Source: HT1-32 sp040219025 (GTDB lineage Bacteria > Pseudomonadota > Alphaproteobacteria > Rhodospirillales > HT1-32). Taken from it: DNA of 64,000 bases. The position numbers were made by a program, and so were the translations under genes. The stretch is from contig JAVJTE010000018.1 in assembly GCA_040219025.1 (NCBI GenBank), forward strand, positions 4,614 to 68,613, written 5' to 3'. The notes below the pieces were generated by a model. It saw only the letters and a program-made list of their open reading frames with translations, was not told where the DNA came from and searched no databases. Position 1 is the stretch's first letter, and each line of letters begins with the position of its first letter. Shown here piece by piece: positions 26,483-34,487 of the stretch.

Positions 26483-27058
26483 ATGCCCGGGAAGATTACA
26501 GCAGCTTTGGCTTTCATGTTGGTCGCAATGTTCGGGCTGACAGCGTCAGCAAATGATTTTCAGCCGGAGATCGAGAAATTCATGAAGCAGGAAATCACCG
26601 GTTTCCTGTCGGATCCGGCGGTGGTCTCTGCGGTCAAGGCGCAGAATGCAAAACATGTGTCATTGTCGGAAGCAGAGATTGATACGCTCGACAAGACCTG
26701 GCGGGCGGAAGCAAAATCGGGCGGGGGCGCAATGGTTGATGCCGCACTGGCCAATGATCTGTCGAAGCTTCTGAAGGCAAAGAAGGAAGCTGCCGGCGGG
26801 AAAGTCGCAGAGATGTTCATCATGGACAACAAAGGGCTGAATGTCGGCCAGAGTGACATGACCTCCGATTATATGCAGGGGGATGAAGCCAAATGGCAGA
26901 AGTCTTTCGGCAAGGGTGCCGGAGCGATGTTTATTGACGAGGTGGAATTTGATGAGTCCACCAAGGCCTTCCTGAGCCAGGCGAGCCTGACCATTGTCGA
27001 TGAAGCCGGTAACCCGATCGGTGCGATTACGGTCGGCATCAACGTCGAGAAACTCTGA
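26483..27058 (+). CDS. Secreted stand-alone Cache/PDC-like protein
   Basis: 191 residues from ATG 26483, which has AAGGAG six bases upstream. A signal peptide (KITAALAFMLVAMFGLTASA) precedes a single domain with the PDC pattern FIMDNKGLNVGQSDMTSDYMQGDEAKWQKSF and a C-terminal IVDEAGNPIGAITVGINVEKL, as in sensor extracytoplasmic domains but with no transmembrane or signalling part. Its divergent neighbour is a chemoreceptor, so it may bind a ligand and present it to that receptor (inference). Earlier in-frame starts lack a ribosome site. Confidence 0.82.
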   Translation: MPGKITAALAFMLVAMFGLTASANDFQPEIEKFMKQEITGFLSDPAVVSAVKAQNAKHVSLSEAEIDTLDKTWRAEAKSGGGAMVDAALANDLSKLLKAKKEAAGGKVAEMFIMDNKGLNVGQSDMTSDYMQGDEAKWQKSFGKGAGAMFIDEVEFDESTKAFLSQASLTIVDEAGNPIGAITVGINVEKL

Positions 27059-27082
27059 CGTCCGGACGATCCTTCGGGGCGG

Positions 27083-27952
27083 TTATTTCTGGCGGCGAAG
27101 CATATCCTTCGCCGCCAGAACTGCGCCGGCGACAATCAGCAGACAGGCGATGCTGATCCGCCAGGTCAGCTCGCTGGCACCAAAGGCAACAAGCAGCAGC
27201 GTCGACAGCAGGGGCGCGCAATAACTGGCAGCTCCCAGCACCCGGATATTGCCTTTCTTGACACCGTAATCCCAGGTGAAGAAAGCTAGTCCCACGGGGC
27301 CCAGGCCCAGCACCAGAATGGCCAGCCATTGCCCGGTGCCTGACGGCATGACCGTTACCTCGAAAATGACATGACAAAGGGTGGCAAGGATGGCGGTCGC
27401 GGCGCAGAAGCCCCCGACAGCATCCGTCGGAATGTGCCCGAACCGTCTGCTCAGCACCGAATAGCCGGACCAGGTCAGCGCACAGGCCGCTGCGGCCAGA
27501 TAACCGATGCTGTAGCGGCTGTCGAAAGCGATGCCGCCGTCACGGAGGATCAGTACCACAGATCCGGCCAGCCCCATCACGGCACCGGCGAGGTGATGCC
27601 ATCGCAGCTGCTCACCGGGAAGCAGGGCCGAGAAAATCACGATCAGCAGTGGCCAGAGAAAGGCAATCAGGCTGGCGTCAACGACCGGGGCATTTTTCAG
27701 CGCAAGAAAATAGAAAAAATGATAGCCGAACAGTCCGCCGACACCGAGCAGCCAGACCGGGACAGGAAGGGCCAGCCGCCGGAGCGGATTCTGTCCGGCC
27801 CGCGCCCACTGCGCGAGCCCCAGGGCAAAGGCGATGGCAAAGGTCATGGCCAGCAGCTGAAAGGGCGGAATACCGGCGGTTGCTGCGGTGAACAGCGCCA
27901 GTGCACCCCACATGAGGATCGCGGAAAACCCGATCAGAGTTGCCTTGTACAT
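27083..27952 (-). CDS. EamA/DMT family exporter (YddG-like)
   Basis: 289 residues, ten predicted helices in two EamA halves (SAILMWGALALFTAATAGIP; LTWSGYSVLSRRFGHIPTDAV). The arrangement and the GYHFFYFLALKNAPVVDASLI segment resemble YddG-type aromatic amino acid exporters, but substrate specificity cannot be read from sequence. It converges on the Cache-like gene, 24 bases apart, and its last codons lie inside a perfect hairpin at 27087-27120. Confidence 0.88.
   Translation of the reverse strand: MYKATLIGFSAILMWGALALFTAATAGIPPFQLLAMTFAIAFALGLAQWARAGQNPLRRLALPVPVWLLGVGGLFGYHFFYFLALKNAPVVDASLIAFLWPLLIVIFSALLPGEQLRWHHLAGAVMGLAGSVVLILRDGGIAFDSRYSIGYLAAAACALTWSGYSVLSRRFGHIPTDAVGGFCAATAILATLCHVIFEVTVMPSGTGQWLAILVLGLGPVGLAFFTWDYGVKKGNIRVLGAASYCAPLLSTLLLVAFGASELTWRISIACLLIVAGAVLAAKDMLRRQK
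27087..27120. terminator. Perfect 14-bp hairpin at the convergent gene ends
   Basis: TTCTGGCGGCGAAG (27087-27100) and CTTCGCCGCCAGAA (27107-27120) pair fully around the loop CATATC. It lies 28 bases after the rightward stop at 27058 and covers the last codons of the leftward gene (stop at 27083). Neither side has a clear T-run, so it may serve as a Rho-assisted or bidirectional transcript end. Confidence 0.5.
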
Positions 27953-28145
27953 GAGAAATTACCGGAAATAGCAGTGAAAGCAGTGGCCTGCGGCAGGCCG
28001 GTCAGTGAACGGCAAACTAGGCCCGGCATCATCGCTGCGCAAGACTGTGGCTGCGGCAGGTTGCAACGCCCGCCCATCCCGATATTCTGGCAAAATATCA
28101 TGCGCCCGTCAGAGGCGTTGCAGGCGAGGCGGAACAGGAAGAATT

Positions 28146-28913
28146 ATGGCGGCTGCAGTAAGCAGGCGAGCCCCCTTGTATCAGAAGGTTGCGACCGAAC
28201 TGACAGGGCGTATTGCCAATGAAATTTATCCGGTTGGCTCTACACTGCCGACTGAAATCGAAATCTGCCAGGAATTTGAAATCAGCCGGCATACGGTTCG
28301 TGAAGCACTGCGCATGCTGTCGGCCGCGGGGCTGATCAGCCGGCGTCAGAAGGCGGGAACACGGGTTATCGCCAGAACACCGCCCGCCCGTTTTGCGGAG
28401 AGCCTGTCGAGCCTTGATGACATTCTGCGTTATTCAAACCGGACCCGGGCGAAGCTGGTGAAACGCGGCGTTTCGGTCGCCGACGATCTGCTTTCGAAGC
28501 TGCTCGACAGTCCGTCGGGCGAACGCTGGCTTACACTGGAAAGTGTCCGCCGTGAATTGCAGACGGATCGGGCCATCGGCTATACCCGGACATATCTGAA
28601 CGTCGTTCTGGAACCGCATCTCGACAAGATTGCCGCCTCCGAGACATCGCGTTTTGCTATTGTTGAGGAAGTGCTCGGACTGACGATTGAACGGGTAACC
28701 CAGGACACCAGCGCGACATCAGTGCCTGGCGATATCGCCGAGCATCTGGGTATTCGCCATGCCTCGCCCGCCCTGCAGATTGTCCGGCGGTACTATGATG
28801 CGAATGACCGGCTGCTGATGGCATCGGTCAATGTGCATCCGGCGGACCAGTTCAGCTATTCCATCGAAATGCGCCGCACCGAAGGCCATCTGCCACCGTC
28901 GCCGATTTCCTGA
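28146..28913 (+). CDS. GntR family transcriptional regulator (HutC/UTRA type)
   Basis: 255 residues from ATG 28146 behind GGAAG. The N-terminal GntR winged helix is clear (PLYQKVATELTGRI, GSTLPTEIEICQEFEISRHTVREALRML, GLISRRQKAGTRV). Residues about 90-245 form a UTRA effector domain (VRRYYDANDRLLMASVNVHP). UTRA regulators usually bind sugar-phosphate, amino-acid or urocanate-like effectors. The CoA-transferase gene follows four bases after its stop, so it may regulate or autoregulate that unit. Confidence 0.92.
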   Translation: MAAAVSRRAPLYQKVATELTGRIANEIYPVGSTLPTEIEICQEFEISRHTVREALRMLSAAGLISRRQKAGTRVIARTPPARFAESLSSLDDILRYSNRTRAKLVKRGVSVADDLLSKLLDSPSGERWLTLESVRRELQTDRAIGYTRTYLNVVLEPHLDKIAASETSRFAIVEEVLGLTIERVTQDTSATSVPGDIAEHLGIRHASPALQIVRRYYDANDRLLMASVNVHPADQFSYSIEMRRTEGHLPPSPIS

Positions 28914-28917
28914 TCCC

Positions 28918-30183
28918 GTGACAGCCCTGCTCCCCCTGTCGGCCGTAACGGCGGAATTCGCCACGGCAGAAAATATCTATCTTCCCGGCAGTATGGCTGA
29001 ATCTCCGCTGCTGCGTGACTTTCTGACGGCGCATCCGGAACTGCTGGCACACAAGACTGTCTATGGTGTGTGGATTGCCGGTATCAACGCGTTTGATTAT
29101 TCCGGGTTGCATCCGGCGGCCCGCAGCGTCGCCTATTTTACCGGCCCCGCGCTGGATGACGGATTGCGGAGCGGGCGGATCCGGCTGCTGTCGCTGTCGT
29201 TTTCCCAGATATACCGGCATCTTGCGACCGAAGCCCCGCTGGATACGGCCTTCCTGCATATCTCGCCACCGGATGAGAATGGCCGTTGCAGTTATGGCGG
29301 TTGTTCTGATTTCGGGCCTGCGGCGCATCACCGGGCAAGACGGCGGGTCGGACTGGTCAATCGCAACCTGCCACATACCTTCGGCAGCGCATCGGCACCG
29401 GCGGACAGTTTTGACCTGCTGGTTGATGCGACGGGTCCGGTCCATACACTGCCGGTATCAGAGCCGAATGCGGTAACGCAGGCAATCGGCAGGCATGTTG
29501 CGTCGCTGGTGCGCAGTGGTGACCAGTTGCAGCTGGGGATCGGATCAATGCAGACGGCTGTGTTTCAGGCCCTGGCGGACCACCGCGACCTGTCGATCCA
29601 TAGCGGCATGATCTCTGATGCGGTTATTGGTCTGGAAGCCTCCGGCGCGCTGGCAGACCGTGAGGGCGTGATTACCACGGGTATCGTTGCCGGTGACCTG
29701 CCGCTGATGCGCTGGATTGACCGCAATCCGAAGGTCCATATGGTGCCGGTGGCAGAGACTCATGAACCGGGAGCCCTGCTGGGGCGGGAGAATTTCGTGG
29801 CGATCAATTCGGCACTGGAAGTTGACCTGCTGGGTCAGGTGAATGCCGAGGCACGGGGCGGGCGGATCATCAGCAGTTCAGGCGGGTTGACAGATTTCAT
29901 CCGTATGGCGGGTTTCTCCCCCGGGGGGCGTCCGGTTGTGGCACTTGGTTCGACTGCAGCCCGTGGCAAATTGTCGCGCATCGTTCCCACACTTGCGCCG
30001 GGTGCCCCGGTCGGGGTCGGCAAGAGTGACCCGCTGATCGTCGTCACCGAACATGGTGTGGCCGATCTGCGCGGGCTGGGATTCGACGAGAAGGCTGCGG
30101 CCCTGATCGCCGTGGCAGCACCCGATCACAGGGACGACCTGTCAAAGGGCTGGGCCGGTCTCCGGCAACAGCTTTTCGGTTAG
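28918..30183 (+). CDS. Acetyl-CoA hydrolase/4-hydroxybutyrate CoA-transferase family protein
   Basis: 421 residues from GTG 28918, four bases after the GntR stop; earlier codons in this frame only shadow the GntR gene. The fold is the class I CoA-transferase of the acetyl-CoA hydrolase/transferase group: LQLGIGSMQTAVFQAL, SIHSGMISDAVIGL, and NSALEVDLLGQVNAE, whose Glu is the expected catalytic residue. VVTEHGVADLRGL is typical near the C-terminus. It would swap CoA between carboxylates; the acid is unknown. It converges with an MFS gene with a four-base overlap. Confidence 0.88.
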   Translation: MTALLPLSAVTAEFATAENIYLPGSMAESPLLRDFLTAHPELLAHKTVYGVWIAGINAFDYSGLHPAARSVAYFTGPALDDGLRSGRIRLLSLSFSQIYRHLATEAPLDTAFLHISPPDENGRCSYGGCSDFGPAAHHRARRRVGLVNRNLPHTFGSASAPADSFDLLVDATGPVHTLPVSEPNAVTQAIGRHVASLVRSGDQLQLGIGSMQTAVFQALADHRDLSIHSGMISDAVIGLEASGALADREGVITTGIVAGDLPLMRWIDRNPKVHMVPVAETHEPGALLGRENFVAINSALEVDLLGQVNAEARGGRIISSSGGLTDFIRMAGFSPGGRPVVALGSTAARGKLSRIVPTLAPGAPVGVGKSDPLIVVTEHGVADLRGLGFDEKAAALIAVAAPDHRDDLSKGWAGLRQQLFG

Positions 30184-31430
30184 GTTTCAGTCTGTCGGAT
30201 GATCTGGCGCTCAATAACCATGGCCAGACGGGCGAAACCGGCAGAGACCAGAATCAGATAAACAGCCATCACCAGGCTCTGCGTTGTGAAGCCGACGCCG
30301 AGGTCGATCAGGCTGCCGGTGACGCCGGGCCCCAGTGCGGTGCCCAGTACCATGCCCGCCACCGCCATCGCACGAACCGAGCCGAGATGTCGGGTGCCGT
30401 ACAGTTCGGCCCATAACGCGCCGAGAATTGTCGAGGCGGTTCCGGATGTCAGGCCGATCAGGATCAGATAGGGGAACATGACCCAGCTGGCGTCGATGGA
30501 TGCGAGGATAAGCAACGCTGCGGCAAGCGGCAGCAGGTAGAAAGGCAGTAACCGTGGCGTCCCGAAACGGTCGACCAGTGCGCCGCTGACCAGTGCTGCA
30601 GTGATCCCGGCGCCGGAGAACAGCGGGAAGGATGCCGCATAGGTCAGGATGTCCCAGCCCTTGATCGAAATGATATGCGCCTGATGAAAGAACAGGGCGG
30701 TGGAGATGAAGGGCGGGGCCAGCACACCCGGCATCAGCGCCCAGTAGGCGGCGTGGCGCAGGACCTGATGCCTGTTCCAGTGCAGCCCGCCAATTCCGGC
30801 GACCAGATCCGCATCGGCAGACCCTGACGCGGGAATGCGTTCGCGCCGCAGCAGGAACATGAGCAGCGGGGTCAGGATCAGTGCCAGTGCGGCTGCCGCG
30901 ACCAGCCAGGTCTGCCGCCAGCCAATGCCGGCAATCAGGGCAACTGCGATGAACGGAAACAACGCCTCGCCCAGCGGGTAGCCAAGTGCGGCGAAGGCCA
31001 CGGCCTTGCCCCGCCGGCGGGCAAACCAACGCCCCATGGCGGTCATGGAAATATGGCTCATCATGCCCTGGCCACAGAACCGCAGGCCAAAAATGACCAG
31101 CCCCAGCATCAGCACCGACTGCACATAGGCCATGGCGATACAGACCAGCACGAAGGCAGCATAGACCAGCAGCGCCAGCGACCGCACCCGCATGACATCC
31201 GCCAGTCGCCCGACCTGTATCAGCGCGGCGGCAGAGCAGAGCGTGGCAAGGGTATAAAGCCTGCCCCATTCGCCATGCGCCAGGCTGAACTCCGCCTGCA
31301 GCGGCTCGGCAAACAGGGCGATGAAATAGGTCTGCCCGAAGCTGGAGGAGAAGGCGAGCACCAGTCCGGCAGACAACCAGGGGGCATTGTTGCGCAGGAA
31401 ATCGGGGCCGCCAATCTTGCGGACGAGCAT
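30180..31430 (-). CDS. MFS transporter
   Basis: 416 residues, twelve helices. The first cytoplasmic loop has a variant of the MFS motif (VGRLADVMRVRSLALL). The monocarboxylate-permease-like N-terminus (LVLAFSSSFGQTYFIALFAEPLQ) suggests the MCT or oxalate/formate side of the superfamily. The transported compound is unknown; the neighbouring CoA-transferase hints at a carboxylate. It sits 66 bases downstream of the propionyl-CoA synthetase gene on the same strand, so they may be cotranscribed. Confidence 0.88.
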   Translation of the reverse strand: MLVRKIGGPDFLRNNAPWLSAGLVLAFSSSFGQTYFIALFAEPLQAEFSLAHGEWGRLYTLATLCSAAALIQVGRLADVMRVRSLALLVYAAFVLVCIAMAYVQSVLMLGLVIFGLRFCGQGMMSHISMTAMGRWFARRRGKAVAFAALGYPLGEALFPFIAVALIAGIGWRQTWLVAAAALALILTPLLMFLLRRERIPASGSADADLVAGIGGLHWNRHQVLRHAAYWALMPGVLAPPFISTALFFHQAHIISIKGWDILTYAASFPLFSGAGITAALVSGALVDRFGTPRLLPFYLLPLAAALLILASIDASWVMFPYLILIGLTSGTASTILGALWAELYGTRHLGSVRAMAVAGMVLGTALGPGVTGSLIDLGVGFTTQSLVMAVYLILVSAGFARLAMVIERQIIRQTET

Positions 31431-31496
31431 GGGGTCAGTCTTTCAGACAGTCAGACCGGGGCCGGTGCGCACCGGGCAGACTATTTCAGGTCCGGA

Positions 31497-33398
31497 TTAT
31501 CCGCCGGCATAACCGATGGATTTCAGGGCCTCGCGGATTTCGTCGAGGATGGCCGGATCATCGATGGTTGCCGGCACCTTGAATTCCTGATTGTCGGCAA
31601 TCTTGACCATGATCGCCCGCAGAATTTTGCCCGACCGGGTTTTCGGCAGGCGCTTGATCACAACCGCATGTTTGAAGGCGGCGACGGGTCCGATCTTCTG
31701 GCGGACCATCTTCACGACATCGGCTACCACTGTTTCGTGGGGGGTGTCGGTACCTGCGCTCAATACCATGAAGCCAACCGGCAGCTGTCCCTTGAGGTCA
31801 TCGCTGACCCCGATGACCGCACATTCTGCAACATCGGGATGTTCGGCCAGAACTTCTTCCATCCCGCCGGTCGACAGGCGATGGCCGGCCACATTGATGA
31901 TGTCATCGGTCCGGGCCATGACGAAGATATAGCCGTCTTCATCCATGATCCCGGCGTCGCCGGTTTCATAATATCCGGGGAATGTCTTCAGATAGGCAGT
32001 ATGAAACCGTTCCGGTGCATTCCAGATGGTGGGTGCGCTGGATGGCGGCATGGGCAGCTTGCCGACGATGGCGCCGATCTGGCCGGGGGGCAGTGTCTCA
32101 TGGGTTTCCGGGTCCATGATGCTGATATCCCAGCCGGGGACCGCACGGGTCGGCGATCCGGGTTTGACCGGCAGGGGCTCGATCCCCATGCAGTTGGCGG
32201 CAATCGACCAGCCGGTTTCGGTCTGCCACCAGTGGTCGATGACCGGGACGTTCAGCGTGTCTTCCGCCCATTTCAGGGTGTCGGGATCACAGCGTTCACC
32301 GGCAAGGAACAGCACCCGGAATTTCGACAGGTCATATTTTTTCAACAGCTCGCCCCTCGGGTCCTGCTGCCGGATTGCGCGGAAGGCCGTGGGCGCGGTG
32401 AACAGGGTGACGACACCATGCTGTTCGATCACCCGCCAGAAGGCACCGGCATCCGGTGTGCCGACCGGCTTGCCCTCATACATCACTGTCGTCGCCCCCT
32501 GCAGCAGCGGGCCATAAATGATGTAGGAATGGCCGACAACCCAGCCAATGTCGGATGCCGCCCAGTAGACCTCGCCGGGCTCGATATTATAGACCGCCTT
32601 CATTGACCATTTCAGGGCTACCGCATGGCCGCCATTGTCACGGACGATCCCCTTGGGCTGACCGGTGGTGCCGGAGGTATAGAGGATGTAGAGCGGATCC
32701 GTCGCTTTCACCGGAACACAGGGGTGCGGCGGGGCGCTGGTGATGAAATCGTTCCAGTCGTGGTCACGACCGTCAGTCATCGTTGCCGTCGCCTGTTCCC
32801 GCTGCAGGATGACACAGAAGTCCGGTTTGCTGCCGGCCAGTTCAATCGCCTGATCCAGCAGCGGCTTGTATTCGACGATACGTCCGGGCTCGATTCCGCA
32901 GGAGCCGGATATGATGGCTTTCGGTGTGCAGTCATTCAGGCGGACCGCCAGTTCACTGGCCGCGAAGCCGCCGAAGACGACGGAATGCACGGCACCGATC
33001 CGGGCACAGGCCAGAATGGCAATAACCGCTTCCGGAACCATCGGCATGTAAATGATGACCCGGTCACCCTTGACGACACCGTTTGCCGCCAGGCCACCGG
33101 CGAAGGCGGCGGTCAGGTCACGCAATTCGCGGTAGCTGTAGGTGCGGACAGTGCCGGTGACCGGGCTGTCATAGATCAGGGCCGCCTGATCCGCCCGGCC
33201 TTCCGCGACATGGCGGTCGAGTGCGTTGTGGCAGGTATTCAGTTCAGCCCCGGCAAACCAGCGGTAAATCGGTGCGGTGCTGTCATCAAGTACCCGGTCC
33301 CATGGCTTGTCCCAGTGAATTCCTTCAGCGACGTCACCCCAGAATTCTTCCGGGTTTTCTATCGACCGTTTGTGGGCCGCATCGAATTCACCAGCCAT
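31497..33398 (-). CDS. prpE: Propionyl-CoA synthetase
   Basis: 633 residues of the AMP-forming acyl-CoA synthetase family. The nucleotide loop reads YTSGTTGQPKGIVRDNGGHAVAL; the RDNGGHAVAL continuation is characteristic of PrpE rather than acetyl-CoA synthetase. Adenylate and core motifs WWQTETG, YYETGDAG and RTDDIINVAGHRLSTGGMEE follow, and the acylatable lysine lies in TRSGKILR. It activates propionate (possibly other short acids) to the CoA thioester with ATP. No prpBCD genes are adjacent, so propionyl-CoA probably enters carboxylation to methylmalonyl-CoA. The nearest upstream gene is a methylisocitrate-lyase-like enzyme. Confidence 0.93.
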   Translation of the reverse strand: MAGEFDAAHKRSIENPEEFWGDVAEGIHWDKPWDRVLDDSTAPIYRWFAGAELNTCHNALDRHVAEGRADQAALIYDSPVTGTVRTYSYRELRDLTAAFAGGLAANGVVKGDRVIIYMPMVPEAVIAILACARIGAVHSVVFGGFAASELAVRLNDCTPKAIISGSCGIEPGRIVEYKPLLDQAIELAGSKPDFCVILQREQATATMTDGRDHDWNDFITSAPPHPCVPVKATDPLYILYTSGTTGQPKGIVRDNGGHAVALKWSMKAVYNIEPGEVYWAASDIGWVVGHSYIIYGPLLQGATTVMYEGKPVGTPDAGAFWRVIEQHGVVTLFTAPTAFRAIRQQDPRGELLKKYDLSKFRVLFLAGERCDPDTLKWAEDTLNVPVIDHWWQTETGWSIAANCMGIEPLPVKPGSPTRAVPGWDISIMDPETHETLPPGQIGAIVGKLPMPPSSAPTIWNAPERFHTAYLKTFPGYYETGDAGIMDEDGYIFVMARTDDIINVAGHRLSTGGMEEVLAEHPDVAECAVIGVSDDLKGQLPVGFMVLSAGTDTPHETVVADVVKMVRQKIGPVAAFKHAVVIKRLPKTRSGKILRAIMVKIADNQEFKVPATIDDPAILDEIREALKSIGYAGG

Positions 33399-33480
33399 CT
33401 CAATATTCCCTCTGCTTCACGCCATCTTTGTGTTGGATAAAGGACAGTTTTATCAGAACCCGGTCAGGCAACAACCAGGG

Positions 33481-34347
33481 TTACTGCTGGTCCCGGCTCC
33501 ATTTCTTGTCAAAGTTCCAGACCCGCTCGAAACCCATCAGCCGGCTGAACGTCTCGAAATTCTCCAGCGGTGTCTCAATCCGGTCGGTCGAGCCGTCGGT
33601 CTTGAGCGTGCCATAGGCGGCTTTCAGCGACGCGCCGACCGCCAGGAACCCTGTCGCCGGGAAGATTGCGATGCTGTAGCCGATTTCCTCCAGCGCCTGT
33701 TTGGACAGGACGGGCGTGCGGCCACCCTCGACCATGTTGGCGAGAGTTGGCAGGTCAAAACGCTCATTGATTGTCCGCATCTCCTCTTCCGATTCCGGCG
33801 ATTCGACGAACAGTACATCGGCTCCGGCTTTGGCGAAGGCCTCTGCCCGGCGCAAGGCCTCGTCGAGGCCCAGTGCGGTGCGGGCGTCGGTACGGGCAAC
33901 GATCAGCATGTCACTGCTGTCGCGGGTATCGACGGCGACGCGGATCTTCAGGATCATGTCTTCCAGCGGGATGACCTTGCGACCCGGTGTATGGCCGCAT
34001 TTCTTCGGAAACTCCTGATCTTCAAGCTGAATACCGGCAGCGCCGGCCTTTTCGTATCCCCGGACAGTATGTTCCACATTCAGCAGTCCGCCATAGCCGG
34101 TATCGCCATCAGCAATGACGGGTGTTTTTGTTCCCCCGGCGATGGTCTCCACCCGGTTCAGCATGTCGCTGTAGGTGGCAAGCCCGGCATCCGGCAGTCC
34201 CAGATGGGAGGCCACAACGCCGTAGCCGGTCATGTAGAGGCAATCGAAGCCCATGCTGTCGGCAACCCTGGCGGAAATCATGTCGAAGACACCGGGGGCA
34301 ACAAGCAGTTCGCTGGCGGTCAGTTTGTCTTTCAGGCTGTGCGTCAT
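33481..34347 (-). CDS. Isocitrate lyase/PEP mutase superfamily enzyme, methylisocitrate-lyase-like
   Basis: 288 residues from ATG 34347 (AGGA seven bases upstream). Contains APGVFDMISARVADSMGFD, the metal-binding DGDTGYGG, the catalytic loop K115-K116-C117-G118-H119 within EDQEFPKKCGHTPGRKVI, and VARTDART. The KKCGH Cys marks an active C-C lyase such as methylisocitrate lyase or 2,3-dimethylmalate lyase. With prpE next and no methylcitrate genes, the substrate could be a substituted malate rather than methylisocitrate (inference). Promiscuous carboxyvinyl-carboxyphosphonate-type annotation would be the alternative. Confidence 0.85.
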   Translation of the reverse strand: MTHSLKDKLTASELLVAPGVFDMISARVADSMGFDCLYMTGYGVVASHLGLPDAGLATYSDMLNRVETIAGGTKTPVIADGDTGYGGLLNVEHTVRGYEKAGAAGIQLEDQEFPKKCGHTPGRKVIPLEDMILKIRVAVDTRDSSDMLIVARTDARTALGLDEALRRAEAFAKAGADVLFVESPESEEEMRTINERFDLPTLANMVEGGRTPVLSKQALEEIGYSIAIFPATGFLAVGASLKAAYGTLKTDGSTDRIETPLENFETFSRLMGFERVWNFDKKWSRDQQ

Positions 34348-34381
34348 GGAGGTCCTTCCGGGGGGCTTTGTTGTATGAGGT

Positions 34382-34420
34382 AAAAAAAGCAGCACCATCC
34401 CTCATCCCGGGGTGGCACTG
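34382..34420 (-). terminator. Intrinsic terminator after the branched-chain-type binding protein gene
   Basis: Reading leftward, a stem of about 11 pairs (34390-34420, one bulge and two G-U pairs) is followed directly by CTTTTTTT (complement of 34382-34389). It should end transcripts from the 34488-35684 gene and separate it from the lyase gene that starts at 34347. Confidence 0.65.
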
Positions 34421-34437
34421 TCGTTGGACGCGGATAT

Positions 34438-34474
34438 CCGTCAGCCCCGGATCCTGTAGCCCCGGGGCTGACGG
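34438..34474 (-). other. 13-bp perfect hairpin downstream of the binding protein gene
   Basis: CCGTCAGCCCCGG (34438-34450) pairs exactly with 34462-34474 around an 11-base loop, 14 bases past the stop of the binding protein gene at 34488. There is no T-run. It most likely stabilises the mRNA 3' end upstream of the intrinsic terminator at 34382-34420. Confidence 0.5.
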
Positions 34475-34487
34475 CAGGTTCAGTCTG

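Noticed and set aside
31053..32606. 517-codon rightward open frame opposite the MFS and prpE genes
   Set aside because: It is an antisense shadow of well-supported genes; its translation is rich in Gly, His, Arg, Asp and Gln with no domain, as expected from GC-rich third positions.
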